A stretch of DNA of 40,423 nucleotides. It comes from Nonomuraea cypriaca. GTDB taxonomy: Bacteria > Actinomycetota > Actinomycetes > Streptosporangiales > Streptosporangiaceae. Below are positions 32,478 to 40,403 of the stretch, piece after piece. Both the position numbers and the translations under genes were made by a program. Each line of letters starts with the position of its first letter. Within the stretch, counting starts at the first letter, position 1. The stretch lies in the NCBI RefSeq assembly GCF_015645445.1, contig NZ_JADOGI010000088.1:1-40423 (forward strand). Direction: 5' to 3'. The notes under the pieces are model-generated. The model ran no database searches. It saw only the letters and a program-made list of their open reading frames with translations, and was not told where the DNA came from.

Positions 32478-32572
32478 CCCAACGTAAGAGCGCAACATAC
32501 CCGGCGTGGAGCGTCGTAACGGGGTTGTTCGGCGAGCCGCCGTCGTCCGGCGATTAGTTGGAGATGGCCTGC

Positions 32573-32620
32573 GGTGAAAGGTCTGTTCGGCGCGATGAGC
32601 GGTCGGCTATGCCTTTCACC
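32573..32620 (-). terminator. Inverted repeat after the second ABC operon
   Basis: GGTGAAAGG (32573-32581) and CCTTTCACC (32612-32620) are a perfect 9-bp inverted repeat around a 30-nt loop, 22 nt past the last permease stop. Probably a terminator; the loop is long, so moderate confidence. Confidence 0.45.
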
Positions 32621-32642
32621 CCCTTTGGGTCACTCCCTTACG

Positions 32643-33467
32643 TCACCCCTTCACGGCTCCCGCGGTGAGGCCCTCGACGATGTAGCGGCGGATGGCGGCG
32701 AAGAGCACGAGCGTGGGCAGGACGGAGACCACCGTGGCGGCCGCCATCGAGCCCCAGTCGATGTCGTACTGGGTGATGAAGGAGTTCATGGCCACCGGGA
32801 TCGTCTTGGCGTCCTCGCTGTCGATGAACGTGATCGCCAGGAACAACTCGTTCCAGCACTGCACGAACGCGAAGATGAACGTGGCCGCGATCCCCGGCAG
32901 CATGACCGGGATCACCACCCGCACCATGGCCACCAGCCGGGACGCGCCGTCCACCTGGGCGGCCTCCTCCAGCGCGACCGGCACCCGCTCGTAGAACCCG
33001 CGCATGATGATCGTCGAGAACGGCACCAGCATCGCCACGTACACCAGCATGAGCCCGGCCAGCCGGTTGAGCAGGTCGAGGTCGGACATCAGCAGGTAGA
33101 GCGGCCCGAGCGCGATGAACAGCGGGATCATCTGGGTGACCAGGAACGCCAGCATCAGCGCGCCCCTGCCGGGGAAGGCGAAGCGGGCGAGGGTGTAGCC
33201 GCCGAGCACCCCGATCACGGTCACCACCCCGGCCGCGACGAGGGAGACCAGGAGGCTGTTCAGCAGGTACGTCCCGAAGTCGGCGAAGGAGAACAGCTCC
33301 GCGTAGTGCTCGAACGTCACGTCGCCCGGCCAGTACCTGAGCGGCATCGAGAAGATCTCTGACTGGGGCTTGAGCGAGGTGACGACGATCCAGTAGAGGG
33401 GGAACAGGGTGATCAGCAGCCAGCCGCCCAGCACGACGACCTTGGCCGCGGTCGCGACACGTCTCAT
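32643..33467 (-). CDS. Carbohydrate ABC transporter permease (MalG-type)
   Basis: 274 residues, six membrane segments from VVVLGGWLLITLFPLYWIVV on. EAA loop: EEAAQVDGASRLVAMVRVVIPVMLP. ATG 33467 overlaps the previous stop (ATGA). It is the last gene of the second ABC operon and, like the first system, has no ATPase next to it. It differs clearly in sequence from the permease at 27037, so the two operons are not recent duplicates. Confidence 0.95.
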   Translation of the reverse strand: MRRVATAAKVVVLGGWLLITLFPLYWIVVTSLKPQSEIFSMPLRYWPGDVTFEHYAELFSFADFGTYLLNSLLVSLVAAGVVTVIGVLGGYTLARFAFPGRGALMLAFLVTQMIPLFIALGPLYLLMSDLDLLNRLAGLMLVYVAMLVPFSTIIMRGFYERVPVALEEAAQVDGASRLVAMVRVVIPVMLPGIAATFIFAFVQCWNELFLAITFIDSEDAKTIPVAMNSFITQYDIDWGSMAAATVVSVLPTLVLFAAIRRYIVEGLTAGAVKG

Positions 33468-34357
33468 CGGGCCTTCTCGAATCTCGTGGCGTTGAGGTAG
33501 AAGACGCTGAAGGCGAGCAGCAGGCCGAGGATGAGCAGGCCTACCGCGCCCGCCCGGCCGTAGTCGCCGCCGATGACCTGCTGGATCAGGAAGGTCGTGA
33601 TGATGTCCGTGCTGCCGGCCGGGCCGCCGCCGGTCATCGAGTAGATGAGGTCGGGGAAGTTCAGGATCCAGATGATCCGCAGCAGCACGATCAGGGCCAG
33701 GGTCGGCCGGATGTGCGGCAGGGTGACGTGCCAGAACTGGCGCAGGCGCGAGGCCCCGTCGACCGCCGCCGCCTCGTACAGCTCGCGGGGCACCGACTGC
33801 AGCGCGGCCATGATCATGATGGCGAAGAACGTGACGCCGTACCAGATGTTCGCCACGATCACCGAGGTCATCGCCCACCCGGGCGTGGCCAGGAAGCCGA
33901 TGCGCTCGTCGATGATCCCGGCCTTGAGCAGCAGGTCGTTGATCACCCCGAACTGCCCGTTGAACATCCACCGCCACAGCAGCCCGATCAGGAAGCCCGA
34001 CATCGCCCAGGGGAAGAACACCCACGCCTGGTAAAAGCCGCGGCCCCGGAAGTGCCGCCGCAGCAGCAGCGCCAGCCCGAAGCCGAGGAAGAACTGGAAG
34101 AACAGCGACACGGCGACCCACGTGCCGGTGTTCCTGAGCGCCGTCCAGAACCGGTCCTCCGCCAGCACCGCGCGGAAGTTCTCCAGACCGGTGAACGGTG
34201 TCGAGGTCACATCGAACAGGTTGTAGCGCTGGAAGGCGATCACCGCGCCGCGGATCATCGGGTAGTACGTGAACAGCGCCACGAACACCACGCCGGGCAG
34301 CAGGCACAGCGCGATGAAGCCGGCCCGGCGGGCGGTGAAGGTGCGGGCCGCGCTCAA
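33464..34357 (-). CDS. Carbohydrate ABC transporter permease (MalF-type)
   Basis: 297 residues, six membrane segments from FIALCLLPGVVFVALFTYYP on. EAA loop: ELYEAAAVDGASRLRQFWHVTLPHIRP. The best start is TTG 34357: it overlaps the binding-protein stop as TTGA and has AAGG 4 nt upstream. The frame is open to ATG 34396, which would lie inside the previous gene. It heterodimerises with the MalG-type partner. Confidence 0.93.
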   Translation of the reverse strand: MSAARTFTARRAGFIALCLLPGVVFVALFTYYPMIRGAVIAFQRYNLFDVTSTPFTGLENFRAVLAEDRFWTALRNTGTWVAVSLFFQFFLGFGLALLLRRHFRGRGFYQAWVFFPWAMSGFLIGLLWRWMFNGQFGVINDLLLKAGIIDERIGFLATPGWAMTSVIVANIWYGVTFFAIMIMAALQSVPRELYEAAAVDGASRLRQFWHVTLPHIRPTLALIVLLRIIWILNFPDLIYSMTGGGPAGSTDIITTFLIQQVIGGDYGRAGAVGLLILGLLLAFSVFYLNATRFEKAR

Positions 34358-35610
34358 GAGACCTTCTTGGCCTGGTCCGTCCAGAAGGCGTCCCACGATC
34401 TGAGCACGTCCGCGATCGTCTTCTTGCCGGTGATCAGCGCCTGGATGTCACGGTCGGAGTCCACGGTGAACTGGCTCCAGCCCGGGTAGTCCACCGGCCT
34501 GATCGTGATCACCTGTTTCTGGTCCTGCTGCGCCTGCAGGTACGCCTTCCACGCCCCCTGGGAGAACTGCGGATCGTCCTGGGCCTGCTTGGAGATCGGG
34601 ATGAGCGAGTTGCCCTTGGCGAAGGCGATGCTCTGCTTGGCCTCCGACAGGAACTGCACCAGCTTGACCGCCTCCTTCGGGTGCTCGGTGAACGACGTGG
34701 CGCCCCACCCGGCGTAGCCGACCGGCTGGAAGGCGTACCCGGTCGGGCCCTTCGGGATGGGGGCCGTCGACCAGCCCGTCATGCCGCTCTCCTCGACCGT
34801 CTTGATCACCTCCGGGTCCTGGATGAGCATGCCGGTGATGCCCGAGGTGAAGCCCTGGACCATCTCGGGGAAGCCCCACGAGACGGAGTCCGGCGGCGAC
34901 GTCTCCTTGAAGATCTTCACGAACAGGTCGAGGGCCTGCGCCGCCTCGGGGGTCGAGAAGATCGTCCGCTTGTCCTTGAGGAAGAAGGACTTCTCTGGGT
35001 CCAGGCTCTCGCCGTTGTACGCGCTGATCATCATGACCGCGTAGTCGGCGCCGCCCTTGCCACCACGGAACGAGTAGCCGAACCGGTCCCCCGTGGTCAT
35101 CTTCTTGCCCGCCTCGTAGAGCTCCTGCCAGGTGGCCGGCGGGCGGGTCATGCCGAAGTCCGTACGGTAGAAGAGGGTGCGCTGGTAGAACCCGTACGGG
35201 ATCAGGTACGCCTTGCCGCCGACCTCGACGGCCTTCGTCTGGGCCAGCTCGGTGAGGTCGGACCAGCCCGGCCAGTCCTCGGTGGGCAGTTCGGCCAGCC
35301 AGCCGTTGTTGGAGAAGGACTTGGCCGTGTGGTCGCGTACCTCCAGCACGTCCAGGTCCTTCTTGGTCTGCAGGATCTGGGTGATCTTCTGGTCGGCGCT
35401 GTCGAGGGGCGGCGAGATCAGCTCGACCGTGACGCCGGGGTTGGCCTGCTCGAAGTCGGCTATCAGGGATTTGATGAGCTTCGTGCGTTCCGGGCTGGTC
35501 AGGCTCTCGATCATGCGGAGTCGTATCTCTCCCGAGGACGACGAGCCCGAGCCGCAGCCCGCGAGCACCAGCGTGGTGGCGGCCACGACCGCCAGGAGGG
35601 GCTTTCTCAT
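34354..35610 (-). CDS. Extracellular sugar-binding lipoprotein (second ABC system)
   Basis: 418 residues. Signal MRKPLLAVVAATTLVLAGC with lipobox LAGC, then a Ser-rich linker and a CUT1 family 1 binding fold (KLIKSLIADFEQANPGVTVE; IPYGFYQRTLFYRTD). ATG 35610 has GGAGG 5 nt upstream. Upstream lies the palindrome GACAGCGCTGTC and then, after only 36 bp, the PLP enzyme gene on the same strand. Ligand unknown; linkage to a sulfur-amino-acid-type enzyme makes a plain sugar less certain than usual. Confidence 0.93.
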   Translation of the reverse strand: MRKPLLAVVAATTLVLAGCGSGSSSSGEIRLRMIESLTSPERTKLIKSLIADFEQANPGVTVELISPPLDSADQKITQILQTKKDLDVLEVRDHTAKSFSNNGWLAELPTEDWPGWSDLTELAQTKAVEVGGKAYLIPYGFYQRTLFYRTDFGMTRPPATWQELYEAGKKMTTGDRFGYSFRGGKGGADYAVMMISAYNGESLDPEKSFFLKDKRTIFSTPEAAQALDLFVKIFKETSPPDSVSWGFPEMVQGFTSGITGMLIQDPEVIKTVEESGMTGWSTAPIPKGPTGYAFQPVGYAGWGATSFTEHPKEAVKLVQFLSEAKQSIAFAKGNSLIPISKQAQDDPQFSQGAWKAYLQAQQDQKQVITIRPVDYPGWSQFTVDSDRDIQALITGKKTIADVLRSWDAFWTDQAKKVS

Positions 35611-35631
35611 GGGGGCCTCCAGCGTGCTTTT

Positions 35632-35645
35632 CGACAGCGCTGTCA
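35632..35645. promoter_or_regulatory. LacI-type operator O1 upstream of the second ABC operon
   Basis: Contains the perfect 12-bp palindrome GACAGCGCTGTC with central CG, 22-35 bp before the binding-protein start, between it and the PLP gene stop. Best copy of a motif found three times around this LacI gene. Confidence 0.65.
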
Positions 35646-35646
35646 G

Positions 35647-36810
35647 TTACGCTAGGCGAGCGACCCCCTCCAGCGCTAGAGCGAGGTCCTTGATCAGACT
35701 GTCGGCGGACTCGAGACCTACGGAGAGGCGTACGAGGCCGACGGGGATGCCCATGGTGGCCCGGACGCTCTCCTCGGTGGACAGGGCGGGCGCGTTCACC
35801 AGGCTCTCGAACCCACCCCAGGACACCCCGATCCTGAAATATCGCAATTTATCAAGGAAGGATGCGACCGCTTCCCGCGACTCCGTGTCCAGCACCACGC
35901 TGAACAGGCTCGAGAACCCCGACATCTGCCGCACCGCGATCTCATGACCGGGATGGGACGGCAGGCCGGGATGGTTGACCGCCCGCACCGCCGGATGCTC
36001 CTCCAGGAACCGCGCCACCGCCAGCCCCCGCTCCTGGTGCGCCGGCATCCGCACCGGCAACGTGCGCAACCCCTTGATCACCTTGGCCGCGTCGTGCGGT
36101 GACATGGCGGCCCCGTAGAGCTGGTACTCGGTCAGCGCCAGCGGCCTGATCAGCCGGGAGGAGCCGGCCACCACGCCGCCGACGAGGTCGCTGTGCCCAC
36201 CGATGTACTTCGACAGCGAGTGCACGACGAGGTCGACGCCCATGGTCAGCGGCTTCTGGAACAGCGGGGTGGACCAGGTGTTGTCCATCACCGTCACCAG
36301 TCCGCGCTCGCGCGCCCACCCGGCCACCTCCGGGATGTCGACGACCGCGTACGCCATGTAGGAGGGCGACTCGAAGTAGAGTAGGCGCGTGCTCGCCCTG
36401 ATAGCGCTGTCACATCCCGCGAGGTCGTCGACGTGCGTGTGCGTGACGCCGTACTTCTCCAGGTATCGCAGGAACTGGGTGGTGGGGCCGTACACCGCGC
36501 CCAGCACCAGCACGTGATCGCCTGCCGAGACGAGGGAGGAGATGGTCGCCGAGATGGCGCCCATGCCGGAGCCGAAACACTTGGCCCGCTCTCCCCGCTC
36601 CAGCGCGGCGAGCTTACGCTGAGCGAGATCGACCGTCGGGTTGGTCCCCCGCCAGTAGACGTACCGCTCGTCCTCGTTCCTGACGGCATCGCCGAGCTCC
36701 TCCGCCGTCGCGAACGTGAACAGCGAGTTCTCGAACACCGGCGGATTGACCGCCCCCATCACCCAAGGCTCATCCTCACCCAACCGCCCACAGATCCATT
36801 CGTCATCCAT
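35647..36810 (-). CDS. Cys/Met-metabolism PLP-dependent enzyme (cystathionine synthase/lyase-like)
   Basis: 387 residues of the Cys_Met_Meta_PP family. KCFGSGMGAISATI and YESPSYMAY-like FESPSYMAY lead to the DNTWSTPLFQKPL strand, and the PLP lysine is in VHSLSKYIGGHSD. SGFSSLFSVVL and RIGVSWGGFESL shape the active site. Members catalyse cystathionine synthesis, gamma or beta elimination, or O-acyl-homoserine sulfhydrylation; the sequence does not decide. ATG 36810 has no ribosome site but follows a TACGCT -10 by 7 nt, so the mRNA is probably leaderless, with operator O3 touching that -10. It is upstream of the second ABC operon and divergent from lacI. A LacI-type operator-like site also lies inside the gene. 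Confidence 0.9.
   Translation of the reverse strand: MDDEWICGRLGEDEPWVMGAVNPPVFENSLFTFATAEELGDAVRNEDERYVYWRGTNPTVDLAQRKLAALERGERAKCFGSGMGAISATISSLVSAGDHVLVLGAVYGPTTQFLRYLEKYGVTHTHVDDLAGCDSAIRASTRLLYFESPSYMAYAVVDIPEVAGWARERGLVTVMDNTWSTPLFQKPLTMGVDLVVHSLSKYIGGHSDLVGGVVAGSSRLIRPLALTEYQLYGAAMSPHDAAKVIKGLRTLPVRMPAHQERGLAVARFLEEHPAVRAVNHPGLPSHPGHEIAVRQMSGFSSLFSVVLDTESREAVASFLDKLRYFRIGVSWGGFESLVNAPALSTEESVRATMGIPVGLVRLSVGLESADSLIKDLALALEGVARLA
36400..36413. promoter_or_regulatory. LacI-type operator O2 inside the PLP enzyme gene
   Basis: TGATAGCGCTGTCA, palindromic at 12 of 14 positions and sharing 12 of 14 bases with O1 (TAGCGCTGTCA is identical apart from one base). It is in coding sequence, 410 bp into the gene, a position suited to an auxiliary looping site. 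Confidence 0.5.
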
Positions 36811-36817
36811 GGGGGGC

Positions 36818-36837
36818 AGCGTATGACAGCGGCATCA
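36818..36837 (-). promoter_or_regulatory. Leaderless promoter and LacI-type operator O3 of the PLP gene
   Basis: Minus-strand -10 TACGCT (36823-36818) is 7 nt before the ATG. TGACAGCGGCATCA (36824-36837) abuts it and matches the TGACAGCGCTGTCA consensus at 11 of 14 positions. It is in the 58-bp divergent gap, so it could also autoregulate lacI. Confidence 0.5.
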
Positions 36838-36868
36838 GCCGACCGATCCCGCCTCACGGAGTGAGGCC

Positions 36869-37858
36869 ATGAACAGGCGCAAGCCGACCATGGCGGATGT
36901 GGCCAGGCATGCGGGGGTGAGCCTGAAGACGGTCTCGCGGGTGGTCAATCAGGAGCCGCATGTCAGGGCTTCGTTGCAGCAGCGGGTGCAGGCGGCGATC
37001 ACCGCGCTGGGGTACCGCCGTAACGAGGCCGCCGCCCGCCTGGCCAGGGGCGCGACCATGCTGACGCTGGGCCTGGTGATGGAGAACATCTCCAACGAGT
37101 TCTACTCGCGCCTGGCGGCCGCGGTCGAGGAGGCGGCGGCCGGGCACGAGGCGCTGGTGGTGTTCGGCTCGTACGAGGAGAGCCCCGACAAGGAACGCAT
37201 GCTCATCGAGTCCATGTACGCGCGAGGCGTCGACTCCCTGATCGTCGTGCCGTCGGCGGCCGACCACTCGTGGCTGGCCGAGCACGCGAGCCTCACGACG
37301 GTGTTCGTGGACCGCGTACCCCAGGGGCTCGACGCGGCGGACGTGGTGCTGCTCGACGACGTACGGGGCGCCCGCACGGCCACCGAGCACCTGCTCGCCC
37401 ACGGCCACCGCCGGATCGCGCTGATCTCCGACGACGAGGGGCTGAGCTCGGTGCACGACCGGGCGACCGGTTACCGCAAGGCGCTGGGCGCGGCCGGGGT
37501 GACGGCCGAGGAGTCGCTGGTCGTGCGGGGGGTGTTCGAGCCCGGGCGGGTGGCGTACGAGGTCATCAGGTTGCTGGATCTGCCGTCGCCGCCCACGGCG
37601 TTCTTCGCGACCAACAACAGGGCCGCGATCGGGATCCTGCAGGCGTTGCGGGAACGGCCGGAGCGGCCGGCGTACGTGGGGTTCGACGACTTCGCGCTGG
37701 CCGGCGTGTTCAACCCGGGGGTGACGGTGGTCCGCTACGACGTGTCCCGGCTGGCCCGCAACGCCGTCGAACTCCTGCTCAACCCCTCACCGGCGCCGCG
37801 CCGCGTCAAAGTCCCCGTCGAACTGCTCGCCAGAGGCTCCGGCGAACGGCCACCCTGA
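36869..37858 (+). CDS. LacI-family transcriptional repressor (second)
   Basis: 329 residues. HTH at 6-30 (TMADVARHAGVSLKTVSRVV), hinge about 50-60, then the sugar-sensor fold (LTLGLVMENISNEFYSRLAAAVEEA; GHRRIALISDDEG; AFFATNNRAAIGILQAL; GFDDFALAG). ATG 36869 has GGAG about 8 nt upstream. It is divergent from the PLP enzyme and ABC operon and is the likely repressor acting at O1-O3. It is distinct from the LacI protein at 20912: the recognition helices differ (SLKTVSRVV against SRSTVSRAL), which fits the different operator motifs seen beside each. Confidence 0.93.
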   Translation: MNRRKPTMADVARHAGVSLKTVSRVVNQEPHVRASLQQRVQAAITALGYRRNEAAARLARGATMLTLGLVMENISNEFYSRLAAAVEEAAAGHEALVVFGSYEESPDKERMLIESMYARGVDSLIVVPSAADHSWLAEHASLTTVFVDRVPQGLDAADVVLLDDVRGARTATEHLLAHGHRRIALISDDEGLSSVHDRATGYRKALGAAGVTAEESLVVRGVFEPGRVAYEVIRLLDLPSPPTAFFATNNRAAIGILQALRERPERPAYVGFDDFALAGVFNPGVTVVRYDVSRLARNAVELLLNPSPAPRRVKVPVELLARGSGERPP

Positions 37859-37905
37859 TCAGGTCATGGCTCGTTACAGTCCTCGCCACGTCTCCGTGCG
37901 GACGG

Positions 37906-37930
37906 GCCTGAGGTGGTACGGAGCGGGTAA
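37906..37930 (+). promoter_or_regulatory. Candidate sigma-B-type (stress) promoter
   Basis: GCCT, a 15-bp spacer and GGGTAA fit the actinomycete sigma-B pattern GNNT-N14-16-GGGTA. It is 38 bp before the 11-mer-repeat protein start, with AAGGAG as ribosome site in between. No housekeeping promoter was seen in this gap. Confidence 0.35.
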
Positions 37931-37968
37931 CCAACGCCTGTACGATCTCTGGGCGCAAGGAGACGATC

Positions 37969-39021
37969 ATGTCCGAGAGCGGTTCCGGCGGCGACAGCCG
38001 GCCTCCCCGGCACGTCCAGGAACCCTCCGCCGAGCGGCCGGTCGTCACGCCTCGGGACGAACCGGACGTATACCTCGACGTGCCCGTGGTCAAGGTCGAG
38101 GAGATCAACCTCGAGGTGGAGAACCTGAGGGCGCGGGTCTCACTGCAGGCCGAGGTGCTCGACCTGCTCAGACTCAACGTGGGCGCCGACGTGGCGCTGG
38201 GGCGCGTCAACCTCACGATCAAGGGCGTGGAGGCGCAGGCGCTGCTCCAGGTACGGCTCGACAACGTCGCACACATCATCGACCGCGTGATGAACACCAT
38301 CGACGACAACCCGCAAATCCTGGAGAACCTCACCCGCGGCGTAGCCACAGCCGTCGAAGACCTCGGAACCGGCGCCGGCCACGCCGTCCGCGACGTGGGC
38401 ACAGGAGCGGGCCGGGCCGTACAAGACGTCGGAACCGGCGCGGGCCGCGCCGTCCAAGACGTGGGCGCGGGAGCCGGCCAAGCCGTCCAAGACGTGGGCG
38501 CGGGAGCCGGCCATGCCGTCGAGGACGTCGGAACCGGGGCCGGACGCGCCGTAACCGACGTGGGCGCAGGAGCCGGCCAAACCGTCCAGGACGTCGGAGC
38601 CGGTACCACCGAAGCCGTCCAGGACGTCGGCACCAAGGCCGTCCGCACGGCAGGCGACGTGGGCGCGGGAGCCGGCCAAACCGCCGGAACCGGGGCGGAT
38701 CGCGTCGTCCAGGACGTCGGGACGGACGCCACCGGAGCCGTGCGAGACACCGGCACGGACGTCATCGGAGCCACACGTGACACCGAACCGGGCCGAACCA
38801 CCCAGCCCGAACGGGCACCACAGCCCGACCGCGGCCAGGCCACGCCACCCAAGGGTGACGAGAGCCGCGAAGACCACGGCCCCGGCGAGCCGGACGAGGC
38901 GACGGCCGCCGACGAGCACCGCACGTCCGAGCTGGCCACCGCCCTGGCCAGGGCGTCCTTCCGGGCGGGCAGGAAGTGGCTCGAAGACGCCGCCAGGCAG
39001 CACGGACGACGACATCACTGA
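37969..39021 (+). CDS. Protein with conserved N-domain and about twelve 11-residue amphipathic repeats
   Basis: 350 residues; function not recognised. After a disordered start, residues 33-118 form a conserved-looking domain (VYLDVPVVKVEEINLEVENL, LQAEVLDLLRLNVGADVALG, IKGVEAQALLQVRLDNV). Residues 122-272 are 11-residue repeats, consensus GTGAGRAVQDV, with one shortened unit. Residues 273-325 are Pro/charged and disordered, and the end is a helix rich in Arg and Lys. Eleven-residue repeats make amphipathic helices, as in LEA proteins, apolipoproteins and synuclein, so binding to membranes or protection under dehydration is possible. No signal peptide. ATG 37969 has AAGGAG 8 nt upstream. Followed after 27 bp by a small gene, probably one operon. 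Confidence 0.85.
   Translation: MSESGSGGDSRPPRHVQEPSAERPVVTPRDEPDVYLDVPVVKVEEINLEVENLRARVSLQAEVLDLLRLNVGADVALGRVNLTIKGVEAQALLQVRLDNVAHIIDRVMNTIDDNPQILENLTRGVATAVEDLGTGAGHAVRDVGTGAGRAVQDVGTGAGRAVQDVGAGAGQAVQDVGAGAGHAVEDVGTGAGRAVTDVGAGAGQTVQDVGAGTTEAVQDVGTKAVRTAGDVGAGAGQTAGTGADRVVQDVGTDATGAVRDTGTDVIGATRDTEPGRTTQPERAPQPDRGQATPPKGDESREDHGPGEPDEATAADEHRTSELATALARASFRAGRKWLEDAARQHGRRHH
38365..38784 (+). repeat. 33-bp coding tandem repeat array
   Basis: About twelve in-frame units of 33 bp (one shortened to 24 bp) coding for GxGAGxAVxDV. Copies differ mostly at third bases and at positions 2 and 6 of the unit. Not a CRISPR: no unique spacers, and the frame is kept throughout. Confidence 0.9.
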
Positions 39022-39048
39022 AGGGCCCCACGAGGGCAGGTGAGAACC

Positions 39049-39318
39049 ATGGCGAAACCGGAGCATCCCGACCACCCGGACGTAGAGATCAGCGCCTCCG
39101 TCAAGGCACGGGAGCTCCGCTTCCATGAACGGCCCGACGTGGCCGTCCACCGGGTGGCGGAGCCCGATGGTGAGTCCGCCTCGGGCAGCGACCGGACGAA
39201 CCTCCCAGACCAGGTGGCGACCCACATCACATACCGGGACATCAGCCTCGATTTCCGAGTCGTCAGCCAACTCACGGACCCGGAGGACCGCCTCGGACAC
39301 ACCGGCCAGGAATCCTAG
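39049..39318 (+). CDS. Small hypothetical protein, partner of the repeat protein
   Basis: 89 residues, family not recognised. Segments look constrained rather than random: DVEISASVKARELRFHERPDVAV near the start and HITYRDISLDFRVVSQL near the end, both predicted as beta strands. It is acidic, with no membrane segment or signal. ATG 39049 has AGG about 8 nt upstream; a GTG at 39040 is in frame. It lies 27 bp after the repeat protein and likely shares its transcript, so the two may act together. Confidence 0.7.
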   Translation: MAKPEHPDHPDVEISASVKARELRFHERPDVAVHRVAEPDGESASGSDRTNLPDQVATHITYRDISLDFRVVSQLTDPEDRLGHTGQES

Positions 39319-39590
39319 ATCGAAGGCCCCTCCCGAGCCGACCGGCAAGCCCTGCGACACCTTCCAAGCGACGGCCTCCCGTCAGGCCGCCACCGAGCGA
39401 GTCCAGCTCCTGGAATCGGTGCTACCCAAGACCGAACCTACAACGTGATATTCGACCATGGGTCATGCCTTGTTCAGAGTGAAAGTCAAATGAGCATCGT
39501 AGGTCTGGGCAAACCGGGTCGAATTCGTAGAGGATTGGACATTTAGCCCGTACCAATAGTCACATCAGCGCCATTTGTGCCTCTTGATAG
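39319..39590. other. Non-coding gap with a low-GC segment
   Basis: No convincing gene. From about 39445 to 39595 GC drops to around half, against about 70% elsewhere. An 18-codon frame (39490-39546, starting MSIVGLGK) has no clear ribosome site. CAAATGAGC near 39487 and GCGCCATTTG near 39567 form a loose inverted pair, possibly ends of a small decayed element. Confidence 0.4.
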
Positions 39591-40403
39591 TCAGGCTGGG
39601 CGGGCGGCGAGGTGGGCGTCGCGGAGGACCGTGACCAGTTCGTCGGCGAGTTCGGGGGTGGCCGCCACGACGCCGCTCCAGCGTTTCGTGAGGTCGGTGT
39701 CCAGGCCGATCGGGCGGCCGAACACGTCCCTGACCGCCCCGCCCGCCACCTCCGCCAGCACCACCGAGGCGGCGATGTCCATCAGCCGGTGCGTGTCGGT
39801 GGCGGCGTCGGCGAACGCGTCGGTCGCGCCCTGGGCCACGAGCGCGCCCTCCAGGCAGCTCGTGGACAGGATCCGCACGCGGGCCGCCCGCTGCGCCACC
39901 TCCCACCAGGCGGCGGCCGCCCCGGGGTTGGCGGGATGGGGGCGCAGCAGGGAGACCGCAGCCCCCGCCAGCTCCTTACGCCCGCTGGTACGCAGCCGGG
40001 ACGGTACGCCCGCCGCGGCCCACCAGCTCCGGCCGGTGTCCAGCCAGACGGTGAGCGCCTCGGTGAAGACGCCGTCCTCGGCCACGACCGCCGAGAAGGC
40101 GGCCAGCGGGACCCCGGCGGCGGCGTTCGCGGAGCCGTCCACCGGGTCCATGACCAGGGTCAGCGCCGAGCCCTTGTCCACCCAGCCGGTCTCCTCGGTG
40201 AGCACGTTGACGGGGTGCTTGGACAGGGCGGCCAGGACGGCGTTCTCGACGAGCACGTCGATGCGCATCGTGGGCGTGCCGTCCGCGCCGTCCGCCACGA
40301 CGGCGGCCAGGGTGGCGCGGTCGTGCTCGGCGGTGGCGGCGGCGTACGCGTCGAGCGCGGCGGACGCCGCGGCGGCCAGCGCCGGATGCGCCTCCACCGG
40401 CAC
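39591..40403 (-). CDS. Inositol monophosphatase family protein
   Basis: 270 residues from GTG 40403. Family motifs: TEETGW (about 69, metal-binding Glu), MDPVDGSAN (84-92, metal and phosphate site) and the C-terminal HRLMDIAASVVLAEVAGGAV with the WD-type region reduced to MDIAA. The second region normally reads WDxAAG, so the Trp is lost while the Asp is kept. It hydrolyses a phosphomonoester such as inositol phosphate, histidinol phosphate or fructose bisphosphate; which one is unclear. The frame stays open to the window edge, so the true start may lie outside. A GGGGGG stretch sits upstream of the GTG. Confidence 0.85.
   Translation of the reverse strand: MPVEAHPALAAAASAALDAYAAATAEHDRATLAAVVADGADGTPTMRIDVLVENAVLAALSKHPVNVLTEETGWVDKGSALTLVMDPVDGSANAAAGVPLAAFSAVVAEDGVFTEALTVWLDTGRSWWAAAGVPSRLRTSGRKELAGAAVSLLRPHPANPGAAAAWWEVAQRAARVRILSTSCLEGALVAQGATDAFADAATDTHRLMDIAASVVLAEVAGGAVRDVFGRPIGLDTDLTKRWSGVVAATPELADELVTVLRDAHLAARPA

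Noticed and set aside
27037..35610. The two sugar ABC operons as a recent duplication
   Set aside because: Permeases and binding proteins differ throughout in sequence and length and have different neighbours and operators.
38365..38784. Regular 33-bp repeats resembling a CRISPR array
   Set aside because: Repeats are contiguous, in frame and code for one 11-residue motif; there are no unique spacers and no cas genes.
39490..39546. 18-codon frame (MSIVGLGK...) as a peptide gene
   Set aside because: No convincing ribosome site, no export or modification genes nearby, and too short to judge.
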